NCBI RefSeq assembly: GCF_003391055.1
Contig: NZ_QUAJ01000027.1
Coordinates: 1 to 35,936, forward strand
DNA from: Psychrilyobacter piezotolerans
GTDB lineage: Bacteria; Fusobacteriota; Fusobacteriia; Fusobacteriales; Fusobacteriaceae
DNA length: 35,936 nt
Direction: 5' to 3'
Shown: positions 16,575 to 24,485 of the stretch, in pieces
Layout of the letters: every line of letters begins with the position of its first letter
How positions within the stretch are numbered: position 1 is the first letter of the stretch
The notes under the pieces: generated by a model
The model's input: only the letters and a program-made list of their open reading frames with translations
What the model was told of the DNA's origin: nothing
Database searches by the model: none
Translations under genes and position numbers: made by a program

Positions 16575-17696
16575 TTATCCGTCTAAGAGTGATTTTTTTT
16601 CTATTATCAGCGGAAATTCTTCCGATCCAATCACTTTTTGATATCTGCTAATTGTTACATTTTTATCTATAATCACATTTTTTATCTCCACACCCTCTTC
16701 AATTATACAAGATTGTAAAATTATACTGTTTTCTATGGTGGCACCTTTTTTTATTACTACCCTTCTTCCTATTATACTATCTTTCACCGATCCCTTTACA
16801 ATACATCCGTTAGCTATAAGAGAATTAGATACCTTAGAATCAGGTTTATAGATAGCTGGGGGAGTATCGTTAATTTTTGTAGATATCCCTCCGTTGCTCA
16901 GGAGAAGTTCCTCTCTGATTTCTTTTTTTAGTATATCTTTATTTGCTCTAAAATAATTTTTTGTAGAATCAATAAATTTAGCATATCCGGTAAACTCGTA
17001 TAGATTGATGGAAATTTTATGGATATTATGTTCAATAAATTTATTTAAATCCCCTACAAGGCCATTCTGTACCCCACTCATGAGAAAATCTATTAGGAGA
17101 TCTTTTCTTATAATTTTTATCTCCAAAGATATATTTGTTTCCTCCCGAGAATCCACGACCACTCCAAATTTTTTTATTTCTTTATTTTCATTGAGTATTA
17201 TACTTGTAGATCCCCTGTACGTCTTTATATCCTTATCTATTTTTTTATACACTAGAGTGAGATCTTTTCCTGATTTTTCATGGGAATCTATAATAGACCG
17301 CAGGTCTATATTAGCCACTAAATGAGATGAACACAGCACAACATTCTTTTCTTTACTCTTATATAAATATTCTAAGTTAGATCTAAAGTTTTCTACATTT
17401 GATTTTCCAATTTCAGAATCAATGGTAGGATGCATCAAAAATATTCCACCATTTTTTCTGTTCAAATCCCAAAACTGCCCTCCTCTTATATGATCCCGGA
17501 GTGATCTTACATAACTGTGCGGAACTACTATTCCTACGTTTGAAATCCCAGCCCTAGTCAGATTTGTCAGGGAAAAATCAATTATTCTATACCTTCCTGC
17601 AAATGGAATAGATGCAATTGGTCTGTATTTTGTAAGTCCCCTTATATCATTAGTGTTTTGAGAAGCCAGTATTAATCCCATATATGATTTCGCCAT
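16575..17696 (-). CDS. glgD: GlgD, non-catalytic ADP-glucose pyrophosphorylase subunit
   Basis: 373 residues, homologous along its length to the GlgC encoded just upstream (sugar-nucleotidyltransferase domain, then a C-terminal left-handed beta-helix with hexapeptide-like repeats such as VIIDKNVTISRY). The nucleotide-binding GGQGSRL of GlgC is replaced by SQNTNDIRGL, so catalysis is lost, as known for GlgD of Firmicutes. GlgD forms a heterotetramer with GlgC and raises its activity or modifies its allosteric response. The gap from glgC is 15 bases, so translation is probably coupled and the subunits are made together. Kept features include FAGRYRIIDFSLTN. Confidence 0.95.
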   Translation of the reverse strand: MAKSYMGLILASQNTNDIRGLTKYRPIASIPFAGRYRIIDFSLTNLTRAGISNVGIVVPHSYVRSLRDHIRGGQFWDLNRKNGGIFLMHPTIDSEIGKSNVENFRSNLEYLYKSKEKNVVLCSSHLVANIDLRSIIDSHEKSGKDLTLVYKKIDKDIKTYRGSTSIILNENKEIKKFGVVVDSREETNISLEIKIIRKDLLIDFLMSGVQNGLVGDLNKFIEHNIHKISINLYEFTGYAKFIDSTKNYFRANKDILKKEIREELLLSNGGISTKINDTPPAIYKPDSKVSNSLIANGCIVKGSVKDSIIGRRVVIKKGATIENSIILQSCIIEEGVEIKNVIIDKNVTISRYQKVIGSEEFPLIIEKKSLLDG

Positions 17697-17711
17697 AATC
17701 TTCCTCCAAAT

Positions 17712-18836
17712 TTATTTTATAGTTTTATTTTGTGGTATAACCTTTATTGTAGTATCTCCAGCATGGGTTCCAGACAGAACATTTGTATTTTCTCCTACTA
17801 TAACTCTATCCAAGATTACCCCCCTTCCTATTTTTACATTTGGAAATAACACTGAATTTTTAACTATAGCTCCCTCTTCAATAATTACTCCGGGAAATAA
17901 TACGGTACTCTTTATAGAACCATAGACTTCACATCCATCTACTACCATGGAATTCTCTACTACAGCATTTTCACCGAAATACGCAGCGCCTTTTGGTTCT
18001 CCAGATGTATATATCTTCCAATCATTTGTATGTAAATTTAAATCATTATTTTCATCCAATAGATCCATATTAGCTTCCCATAAACTATTGATAGTTCCCA
18101 CATCTTTCCAATATCCCTTAAATGGATGGACAATCATTTTCAGCCCGTCATCTAACATCTTAGGCAGGATATTCATCCCAAAATCATTTGCTGAATCGGA
18201 ATTTTTTTCATCTTCAATTAAATACTTTTTTAATTCCGACCATTTAAAGATATAGATCCCCATAGAGGCTAAATTACTTTTTGGTTTTTCTGGTTTTTCT
18301 TCAAATTCATATATTATATTGTCATCTCTGACATTCATTATCCCGAACCTTGTAGCTTCTTCTAAAGTTACTGTTAAGGCAGCAATTGTTACATCTGCCC
18401 CTTGTTTTTTATGTTCTTTTAACATCTTATTATAATCCATTTTATAGATATGATCCCCAGATAATATGAGTACATGATCCGGGTCATATCTGTCTATATA
18501 CTGGATATTCTGGTAGATTGCATTAGCGGTTCCTTTATACCAGGCTCCTCCCTCTTCAGTTGTATATGGCGGGAGGATTGCTGTCCCCCCGTGCATACTA
18601 TTCAGATCCCAGGCTGAACCTGTTCCTATATGTGTATTTAATAAAAATGGTCTGTACTGGGTAAGTATTCCCACAGTATCTATTCCTGAATTTGTACAAT
18701 TACTCAATGGAAAATCTATAATTTTATATTTGCCACCAAAATCAACTGCTGGCTTCGCTACGTCTAAAGTTAAAGGCACCAACCTGCTCCCTTGTCCCCC
18801 TGCCAATAGCATAGCTATCATCTCTTTTTTTCTCAT
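17712..18836 (-). CDS. glgC: Glucose-1-phosphate adenylyltransferase (catalytic subunit)
   Basis: 374 residues. It makes ADP-glucose from ATP and glucose-1-phosphate, the committed step of glycogen synthesis. Seen: the ATP-binding [11 protein letters not shown] near the N-terminus, [20 protein letters not shown], the catalytic [16 protein letters not shown], and the C-terminal beta-helix ([20 protein letters not shown]). Slightly shorter than enterobacterial GlgC, typical of Firmicute-type enzymes that pair with GlgD. ATG 18836 follows GGGGGGAGAG. Immediately upstream lie three 16-bp tandem repeats (18853-18896), and a terminator-like stem separates it from glgB. A weak extended -10 (TGATAAGAT, 18914-18906) could give it its own promoter. 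Confidence 0.97.
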   Translation of the reverse strand: MRKKEMIAMLLAGGQGSRLVPLTLDVAKPAVDFGGKYKIIDFPLSNCTNSGIDTVGILTQYRPFLLNTHIGTGSAWDLNSMHGGTAILPPYTTEEGGAWYKGTANAIYQNIQYIDRYDPDHVLILSGDHIYKMDYNKMLKEHKKQGADVTIAALTVTLEEATRFGIMNVRDDNIIYEFEEKPEKPKSNLASMGIYIFKWSELKKYLIEDEKNSDSANDFGMNILPKMLDDGLKMIVHPFKGYWKDVGTINSLWEANMDLLDENNDLNLHTNDWKIYTSGEPKGAAYFGENAVVENSMVVDGCEVYGSIKSTVLFPGVIIEEGAIVKNSVLFPNVKIGRGVILDRVIVGENTNVLSGTHAGDTTIKVIPQNKTIK

Positions 18837-18852
18837 CTATCTCTCCCCCCTA

Positions 18853-18896
18853 TGAATGTTTAACCCTGTGAATGTTTAACCCTGTGAATGTTTAAC
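18853..18896. repeat. 16-bp tandem repeats in the glgC leader (2.75 copies)
   Basis: The unit TGAATGTTTAACCCTG occurs at 18853-18868 and 18869-18884, and its first 12 bases again at 18885-18896, with no mismatch. The array ends two bases from the glgC ribosome site (18841-18850), so it is in the 5' untranslated region. Such arrays change length by slippage or bind a regulator; which applies is not known. Confidence 0.9.
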
Positions 18897-18967
18897 TTTT
18901 TAGACATCTTATCACAATTCCCTTATATTTAACTAGGTGAATCGAGTATTTTTTAATCTATATGCTA

Positions 18968-18995
18968 TAAAAAATTGTTCTTTTTTTTAACAATG
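18968..18995 (-). terminator. Weak terminator after glgB
   Basis: On the minus strand ATTGTT, an A-rich loop, AACAAT, then six T. The stem is only 6 bp and A/T-rich, so readthrough from glgB into glgC is likely. Confidence 0.45.
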
Positions 18996-19014
18996 GTGTA
19001 TTTTATTTTATTAT

Positions 19015-20901
19015 TTAAAATTTGGGTTTCAGGTAAATTACTGAAAGAGGAGCTATATTTATCTCTATATGGCAAAGTTCTTTATCCACACCGCCCCATC
19101 TGGGTTTCAATATTTCCAAATTCACTCTACCCTCTCCTCCATATTTAGAAATATCACTGTTTAATACCTCTTCATAATCAACAAATCTAGGCACTCCCAT
19201 CTTATGTTTGGAATAATGAACAGGGGTAAAATTATATACCGCTATTATAAAATCGTCCCTCTCCTCACTCTTTCTCATAAAAGAAACTACCCCACAGTCA
19301 TTATTATTCGCTTCTAACCAATGAAATCCTTCATATGAATGATCAATTTCCCAAAATGATTTTTCCTTCCTATAAAAAAAGTTTAAATTTTTAACAAATT
19401 CTTGTAATTCTCTGTGTTTTTCAAGCTCCAACAACTGCCATTCTATAGACTCATAAAACCTCCATTCTAAAAACTGACCGATCTCTCCCCCCATAAAAAG
19501 AAGTTTTTTCCCGGGGTGGGCCATCATATACCCCAAAAGGAGTCTTAAACTTGCAAATTTGTCCACATAGTAACCTGGAAATTTTTCTATAAGAGATTTT
19601 TTCCCATGAACTACTTCATCATGGGAAAAAGGCAGAACATAATTTTCTGAAAAAGCATAAACTATGGAGAATGTAATTAAATTATGGTTGAATTTTCTAT
19701 TGATGGGATCTAACTCCATATATTTTAAAACATCATTCATCCATCCCATATTCCATTTGTAGTTAAAACCTAATCCATTTTCTTTCTTTCCTTTAGTTAC
19801 ATTTGGCCAGGATGTAGATTCTTCTGCTATCATAAGTGCATTTGGAAATTCTTTAAATATCTCTGTATTTAATTTTTGCATAAAATCAATTGCCCATAAA
19901 TTCTGATTTCCGCCATCTTTATTTTTTAACTCCGGGCTGGATTCCTTGCAAAAATCCAAATACAGCATATTAGATACCGCATCTACCCTGAGACCATCTA
20001 TATGATACTCCTTCATCCAGAATATAGCATTTGATATTAAAAAACTGTGGATCTCTCGTTTGGATAGATCAAAGTTACAAGTTCCCCACTGTTCATTTTC
20101 TCCCAGTAGAGGATTGCTGTACTCATATGTTGTGGTTCCGTCAAACCTGTATAAACCATGAGCATCTTTACAAAAATGTCCCGGCACCCAGTCTAAAATA
20201 ACTCCTATCCCATATCTATGTAATTCGTCTATTAGGTACTTAAAATCTTCAGGTATTCCATGTCTGCTGGTTGCCGAAAAATATCCTGTACCCTGGTACC
20301 CCCAGGAATCATCCAAAGGGTATTCCGCTACAGGCATAAGTTCCACATGGGTATACCCCATTTCAGAGACATACTTAGGCAGTTCTTCCGCTAATTCTCT
20401 ATAGGTCTGGAAATTTTCCCTTCCCTGGGGTTTTTTCCAGGATCCCAAATGAACTTCGTATATATTCATTGGATTTTTATATGGTTCATAGGATTTTTTA
20501 TTTGCCTTCCACTCCTGGTCATTCCAAGAATAATTTTCTAAATCCCATACTATTGAGGCTGTATTTGGTCTTAATTCTGAATATAATGCATAGGGGTCTG
20601 ATTTTACAAGCTTTTCACCACTCCATGTTTCAATAACGTATTTATACTTTTCTCCTTTTTTTATCCCGTCAATTTGAAGAATCCAAAAGTCATTAACTTT
20701 TTCCATCCTATGACTATTTTGATCCCAATTATTAAAATCTCCTACCACAGAAAGCCCCTTGGCGTTGGGAGCCCAAACTCTAAAAGATACTCCATCATCA
20801 TTTATGTGTGCTCCTAAAAAAGAATATGACCTAAAATGGTTACCTTCGTGAAAAATGTGAGCATCAAACTCTATTTTTTTTTTTTCTTCATCATATTTCA
20901 T
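19015..20901 (-). CDS. glgB: 1,4-alpha-glucan branching enzyme (GH13)
   Basis: 628 residues, a normal length. It creates alpha-1,6 branches in glycogen. Domains: a short N-terminal segment, a CBM48 module (about 20-110, GVSFRVWAPNAKGLSVVGDFN), the GH13 barrel (about 130-510) and an all-beta C-terminal domain. Catalytic residues are visible in DGLRVDAVSNM (nucleophile Asp), IAEEST (acid Glu) and FSHDEVVHGK (transition-state Asp). It is the first gene of the glg cluster, with its own promoter at 20941-20969, and is divergent from the glnN leader. A 178-base gap to glgC holds a weak terminator and tandem repeats, so glgB may be expressed at a different level from glgCDAP. Confidence 0.96.
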   Translation of the reverse strand: MKYDEEKKKIEFDAHIFHEGNHFRSYSFLGAHINDDGVSFRVWAPNAKGLSVVGDFNNWDQNSHRMEKVNDFWILQIDGIKKGEKYKYVIETWSGEKLVKSDPYALYSELRPNTASIVWDLENYSWNDQEWKANKKSYEPYKNPMNIYEVHLGSWKKPQGRENFQTYRELAEELPKYVSEMGYTHVELMPVAEYPLDDSWGYQGTGYFSATSRHGIPEDFKYLIDELHRYGIGVILDWVPGHFCKDAHGLYRFDGTTTYEYSNPLLGENEQWGTCNFDLSKREIHSFLISNAIFWMKEYHIDGLRVDAVSNMLYLDFCKESSPELKNKDGGNQNLWAIDFMQKLNTEIFKEFPNALMIAEESTSWPNVTKGKKENGLGFNYKWNMGWMNDVLKYMELDPINRKFNHNLITFSIVYAFSENYVLPFSHDEVVHGKKSLIEKFPGYYVDKFASLRLLLGYMMAHPGKKLLFMGGEIGQFLEWRFYESIEWQLLELEKHRELQEFVKNLNFFYRKEKSFWEIDHSYEGFHWLEANNNDCGVVSFMRKSEERDDFIIAVYNFTPVHYSKHKMGVPRFVDYEEVLNSDISKYGGEGRVNLEILKPRWGGVDKELCHIEINIAPLSVIYLKPKF

Positions 20902-20940
20902 AGCTATCCCCTTTGTCTGTTAAGTTTATTATATAGTAGG

Positions 20941-20969
20941 AGTATACCCCAACTACGGCATGTTTACAA
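20941..20969 (-). promoter_or_regulatory. glgB promoter
   Basis: On the minus strand TTGTAA (20969-20964), 17-base spacer, TATACT (20946-20941), about 40 bases before the glgB ATG. It is back to back with the glnN leader promoter, the two -35 elements being only 7 bases apart, so the polymerases may compete. Confidence 0.7.
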
Positions 20970-20976
20970 AAAAAAA

Positions 20977-21005
20977 TTGCTTTTTTCCTAAAAATTTGTT
21001 ATACT
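20977..21005 (+). promoter_or_regulatory. Promoter of the glnN leader
   Basis: TTGCTT (20977-20982), 17-base spacer, TATACT (21000-21005). Transcription would start near 21012, upstream of the small ORF, giving a glnN leader of about 350 nt. No convincing second promoter is seen between the first terminator and the aptamer. Confidence 0.7.
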
Positions 21006-21051
21006 GCTCTAAATAAGTTGGTACAAATAATAAAATTCGGAGGTTAAGCAG

Positions 21052-21144
21052 ATGTTTTTTAAAAAAATTCACAAATTAAACATGTTCATATCAAGCTTTG
21101 CTTCAAACACGGACTCAGTAAAAATTGTTTCTTATAGGGGATAG
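21052..21144 (+). CDS. 30-codon leader ORF upstream of the glnN riboswitch
   Basis: ATG 21052 lies eight bases after CGGAGG (21038-21043), a strong ribosome site, and a good promoter is 47 bases upstream. The product is 30 residues, basic at the start (MFFKKIHKL), ending VSYRG. The stop TAG (21142-21144) is inside the 5' arm of the terminator hairpin at 21137-21171. A ribosome reaching the stop would cover that arm and favour readthrough toward the riboswitch and glnN; without translation the hairpin could form. No run of Gln, Glu or other regulatory codons is seen. It may instead be a free-standing small-protein gene with its own terminator. I recognise no family. Confidence 0.55.
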   Translation: MFFKKIHKLNMFISSFASNTDSVKIVSYRG

Positions 21145-21171
21145 TGACTTCATGTCACTGCCCCCCTTTTT
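21137..21171 (+). terminator. Strong terminator hairpin in the glnN leader
   Basis: AGTGAC (21143-21148) pairs with GTCACT (21154-21159) across a TTCAT loop; the outer GGGG (21137-21140) pairs with CCCC (21161-21164), with one bulge and a T-G pair between; five T follow. This is a strong intrinsic terminator that any transcript from 20977 must pass to reach glnN. Confidence 0.85.
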
Positions 21172-21185
21172 AAAATTTATATAAA

Positions 21186-21250
21186 ACTTATATATCCCCA
21201 TAATATGGTTGGGAGTTTCTAGGGTTTACCACAAATTAACCACTATAAGT
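21186..21250 (+). promoter_or_regulatory. Purine riboswitch aptamer (guanine type)
   Basis: P1 is a perfect 7 bp: ACTTATA (21186-21192) with TATAAGT (21244-21250). P2 forms between TCCCCA and TTGGGA around the L2 loop that contains ATAATATGG. J2/3 is the invariant GTTTCTA. P3 uses GGTT and AACC around the loop ACCACAAA, whose CC can make the known loop-loop pairs with the GG of L2. The base directly before the 3' arm of P1, equivalent to C74 of the xpt aptamer, is C (21243), which predicts guanine or hypoxanthine rather than adenine binding. L3 departs from the usual ACCGTAAA at one or two positions. It lies 114 bases before the glnN start codon. Confidence 0.88.
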
Positions 21251-21278
21251 GAATTTTATGCCGCTATCGTCCGAGGCT

Positions 21279-21318
21279 TGTTTTTCGCTTTACTTAAAAA
21301 CATGTCTTGTTTTTTTTT
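21279..21318 (+). terminator. Expression platform: A/U terminator with competing hairpin
   Basis: AAAAACA (21296-21302) can pair either with the downstream TGTTTTT (21308-21314, loop TGTCT, then more T) to give a terminator-like stem, or with the upstream TGTTTTT (21279-21285) to give a mutually exclusive hairpin. This is the layout of a terminator/antiterminator switch. How it couples to P1 is not evident, and the stems are A/U-rich, so the function is an inference. Confidence 0.5.
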
Positions 21319-21363
21319 ATAAATTAATCGCAATAAACATTTAAACAACTTTAGGAGGTCAAG

Positions 21364-23475
21364 ATGAAAAAAATTATTACTGAAACTAAAAGTTTACCTG
21401 AAATTTATGGAGATTATTGCTTTGACAAAACTACCTTAAGGCAGCGTGTCCCAAAGAGTGTATTCAAAGAATTTTTAGAGGTGCAAAATGGTAGAAAGGA
21501 ATTGACTCTTTCCATTGCTGAGGTAGTAGCCAATGCCATGAAAGATTGGGCCATTGAAAAAGGAGCTACTCATTATACCCATTGGTTCCAACCATTAAAT
21601 GGACTGACTGCAGAAAAACACGATTCTTTTGTATCTCCTATCGGAGACGGACAGATCATAATGGAATTTTCGGGAAAGGAGTTAATTAAGGGAGAATCAG
21701 ATGCATCTTCATTTCCAAGCGGCGGACTGAGATCTACCTTTGAAGCCCGTGGATACACTGCATGGGATACTACCTCTCCTGCGTTTTTAAAGGATGACAA
21801 TACGGGGATCACACTATATATTCCAACTGCTTTTGTTGCCTATACAGGAGAGGCCTTGGATAAAAAAGTACCTCTGTTAAGATCTATGAATGCCATTGAA
21901 AAACAGGCTCTTAGAATCTTAAGGATTTTAGGAAATAATACTTCCAAGCATATTACTACATGCTTAGGAGCAGAGCAGGAATATTTTTTAGTTGAAAAAA
22001 ATCTATTTAACAAAAGATTGGATCTGGCTCATACGGGAAGAACATTGTTTGGAGCAAAACCTGCTAAATCACAGGAGCTTAGAAGTCATTATTACGGAAC
22101 TATAGAGGAAAGAGTAGCTGCCTTCATGAGGGAATTGGACTTCGAATTATGGAGACTGGGGATTCCTTCTAAGACTAAACATAACGAAGTAGCTCCCAAC
22201 CAGTTTGAGCTTGCACCTATTTATAGCACTACAAATGTTGCTACCGACCAAAACCAGCTTGTGATGGATACTATAAATAAAATGGCCAGCAGACATGATT
22301 TAGTGGCATTATTACATGAAAAACCATTTGCAGATGTAAATGGTTCCGGTAAACACAATAACTGGTCTTTGGCTACCGATGATGGAATCAACCTATTTGA
22401 GCCAGGAAAAAATCCTAAAGAAAATGCACAGTTTTTAATTTTTATTGCCGCTGTTATAAAGGCCGTGGATAAATATGCGCCGCTCCTCAGACTTTCTACT
22501 GCAAGTGCATCCAATGACAACAGATTAGGAGGACATGAAGCTCCCCCGGCTATTATCTCAATCTTCTTAGGAGATGAATTAGAAACTATCTTCAAGAAGA
22601 CCGATGAAAAATTAAAAACCAGAAATAAATTAGAAATTGGTGTAGATTCTTTACCTAAGCTGCCTATGGATATCACCGACAGAAACAGAACATCTCCATT
22701 TGCCTTTACTGGAAATAAATTTGAATTTAGAATGCCTGGATCCAGTCAAAGTACATCTACTCCCAACGTTATGTTAAATACAATCATGGCCGATGTGTTA
22801 AAAGAATTTGCCGATGAATTAGAGGGAATGGAAGATAAGACTAAGGGAATTCAAAAATTAGTATCTAAAACATATAAAGAACACAAAAGAATAATCTTCT
22901 CCGGAAATGGTTATGGGGAAGAGTGGGTGAAGGAAGCTGAGAAAAGGGGACTGCCTAATTTAAAATCTACAACAGATGCATTGGGAGCTTATACTACTCC
23001 TGAAACAATTGAGTTATTTGGAAGACACGGAGTATTATCCGAGGGAGAATTAATTTCCAGATACAATATCTATGCTGAAAATTATTATACTCAAATAGTG
23101 ACAGAATCAACTGTGATGATTAAGATGGCTGTCCAAGATATCTATCCGGCATCAAACAGGTATGCTCTGGAGCTGGCTGAAATAATTAAAAAATCTTCTA
23201 AAATATTAGGAGAAGAATTTACAGTAACTCAGGAAGAACTTCTGGCTTATATTTTAAAAAATAATGCAGAGTTGTATAAATCTTCCAAAAAACTGGAAGA
23301 AAAATTAGAGGAGTTAAATAATTTAGAAAACATCACCTTGAGAGTTAATTTTACTAAAGATGAACTTTTACCTCTCATGAAAAAATTAAGAACTCATGGA
23401 GATAATTTAGAAGGTGTGGTAGAACATAAGATGTGGCCATTCCCGACTTATGAAGAGTTATTATTTAAATTATAA
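21364..23475 (+). CDS. glnN: Glutamine synthetase type III
   Basis: 703 residues, the length of GSIII dodecamers and much longer than GSI or GSII. It makes glutamine from glutamate, ammonia and ATP. Seen: the GSIII-specific N-terminus (PEIYGDYCFDKTTLRQRVPK), HWFQPLNGLTAEKHDSF, the SGGLRSTFEARGYTAWD block, GAEQEYFLVE with metal-binding Glu, HNEVAPNQFELAPIY, NGSGKHNNWSL near the ATP site, RLGGHEAPPAIIS, and a GSIII C-terminal helical extension. ATG 21364 follows TTAGGAGG. The leader carries an ORF, a terminator, a guanine-type riboswitch and a second terminator-like stem, so expression should respond to purine status, which is logical because glutamine donates nitrogen in purine synthesis. A symmetrical terminator follows. 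Confidence 0.96.
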   Translation: MKKIITETKSLPEIYGDYCFDKTTLRQRVPKSVFKEFLEVQNGRKELTLSIAEVVANAMKDWAIEKGATHYTHWFQPLNGLTAEKHDSFVSPIGDGQIIMEFSGKELIKGESDASSFPSGGLRSTFEARGYTAWDTTSPAFLKDDNTGITLYIPTAFVAYTGEALDKKVPLLRSMNAIEKQALRILRILGNNTSKHITTCLGAEQEYFLVEKNLFNKRLDLAHTGRTLFGAKPAKSQELRSHYYGTIEERVAAFMRELDFELWRLGIPSKTKHNEVAPNQFELAPIYSTTNVATDQNQLVMDTINKMASRHDLVALLHEKPFADVNGSGKHNNWSLATDDGINLFEPGKNPKENAQFLIFIAAVIKAVDKYAPLLRLSTASASNDNRLGGHEAPPAIISIFLGDELETIFKKTDEKLKTRNKLEIGVDSLPKLPMDITDRNRTSPFAFTGNKFEFRMPGSSQSTSTPNVMLNTIMADVLKEFADELEGMEDKTKGIQKLVSKTYKEHKRIIFSGNGYGEEWVKEAEKRGLPNLKSTTDALGAYTTPETIELFGRHGVLSEGELISRYNIYAENYYTQIVTESTVMIKMAVQDIYPASNRYALELAEIIKKSSKILGEEFTVTQEELLAYILKNNAELYKSSKKLEEKLEELNNLENITLRVNFTKDELLPLMKKLRTHGDNLEGVVEHKMWPFPTYEELLFKL

Positions 23476-23483
23476 ACTTAAAA

Positions 23484-23507
23484 AAAGAGCGAAGAAATTC
23501 GCTCTTT
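23484..23507. terminator. Shared terminator of glnN and the TSUP gene
   Basis: AAAGAGCGAA (23484-23493), loop GAAA, TTCGCTCTTT (23498-23507), a perfect 10-bp stem with A and T tracts at the ends. It serves both convergent genes. Confidence 0.88.
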
Positions 23508-23511
23508 TACT

Positions 23512-24279
23512 TTATACTAAGCTGCTTACCACATTGTAAAAATTTAAGATCACCAGGGCTATTATAGCAGTATTAAATATTTTATGAATTATTTCATGAC
23601 TCAATTTATGATTGAAATGAGCTCCTATAAATCCTCCTAAAATCCCGCCGGGAATCATCACATAGAGCATAGACAGATCATATCTGCCAAACCCGCCTCC
23701 TGCAAAAATCAAAATTAATTTTGCAAACTGAGACAATAAAATTATCAATATTGAAGTTATAGCAGCTTTTTTTATATCCATATTCATAAGTAAAACCAGC
23801 ACCATTACATTTATAGGTCCTCCTCCTACCCCCAGAAAAGATGCTATAGTTCCAAGGGTCATTCCTATCAAAAACAATACCGGATAATTTTTTAGATGGT
23901 ATTTCGGAAAATTTTCTTTAAATAAAACCAATATCAGCAGCCCCGCTAAGATAAATCCCTGAATCGCTGTGGCAAAACCTTCATTATTTAAAGTTTTCAA
24001 AAAAACACCAAATAATGAATTCCCAATTCCACCACCTAATATTGATCCTGCTGTTATTATCAGCATATTTTTTTCCACTTTAAATCCTTTCTTCATTTGT
24101 TTTCCTGTAGATACAACAGCCATGGAGAAGACCGTAAAGGAGGAGAGTATCCCAATAGTAGTAAGATCATAAGTTCCTATAGCGTCTAAAACCGGCTTTA
24201 TAACCACTCCCCCGCCTAATCCAACCAATGATCCAAAAATTGTTGCTAACAGCCCAATACCAAAGTATAATATCATCAT
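23512..24279 (-). CDS. TSUP-family (TauE/SafE) membrane transporter
   Basis: 255 residues with about eight hydrophobic segments in two repeats. Each half carries the TSUP Gly-rich loop: GSLVGLGGGVVIKP near the N-terminus and ASFLGVGGGPINV in the second half, which mark the DUF81/TauE family that exports or imports sulfite, sulfonates, taurine-derived or other organic anions. ATG 24279 follows AAAGGTGG; an ATG-ATG pair leaves one residue of doubt. It stands alone, with a terminator shared with glnN, so context gives no substrate. A second, more divergent TSUP protein is encoded at 28698. Confidence 0.88.
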   Translation of the reverse strand: MMILYFGIGLLATIFGSLVGLGGGVVIKPVLDAIGTYDLTTIGILSSFTVFSMAVVSTGKQMKKGFKVEKNMLIITAGSILGGGIGNSLFGVFLKTLNNEGFATAIQGFILAGLLILVLFKENFPKYHLKNYPVLFLIGMTLGTIASFLGVGGGPINVMVLVLLMNMDIKKAAITSILIILLSQFAKLILIFAGGGFGRYDLSMLYVMIPGGILGGFIGAHFNHKLSHEIIHKIFNTAIIALVILNFYNVVSSLV

Positions 24280-24428
24280 TTTTTTTCCACCTTTATAAAA
24301 TTAATATATGTATATATTCATGATAGGCTAATCTTTTATTTCTGTCAACTCATGCCGCTTTAACACCTTCTTTCTTTGTTATTTTAAGCAGGATTTATTC
24401 ATCTAACTTAGCAGAAAAATAGTATATA

Positions 24429-24459
24429 TTGCATATGTCTAAATTATGTAATATAATTT
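24429..24459 (+). promoter_or_regulatory. Promoter with dyad over the -10 element
   Basis: TTGCAT (24429-24434), 17-base spacer, TATAAT (24452-24457), 29 bases before the ATG at 24486. AAATTAT (24441-24447) and ATAATTT (24453-24459) form a perfect dyad with a 5-base spacer that covers the -10, a possible operator, though A/T-only dyads arise easily by chance. Confidence 0.65.
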
Positions 24460-24485
24460 AGTATTAAAGTTAAGGAGTGGTTAAA

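Noticed and set aside
22221-22676. 151-codon open frame antisense to glnN
   Set aside because: It is a shadow of the conserved glnN coding sequence without a promoter or ribosome site.
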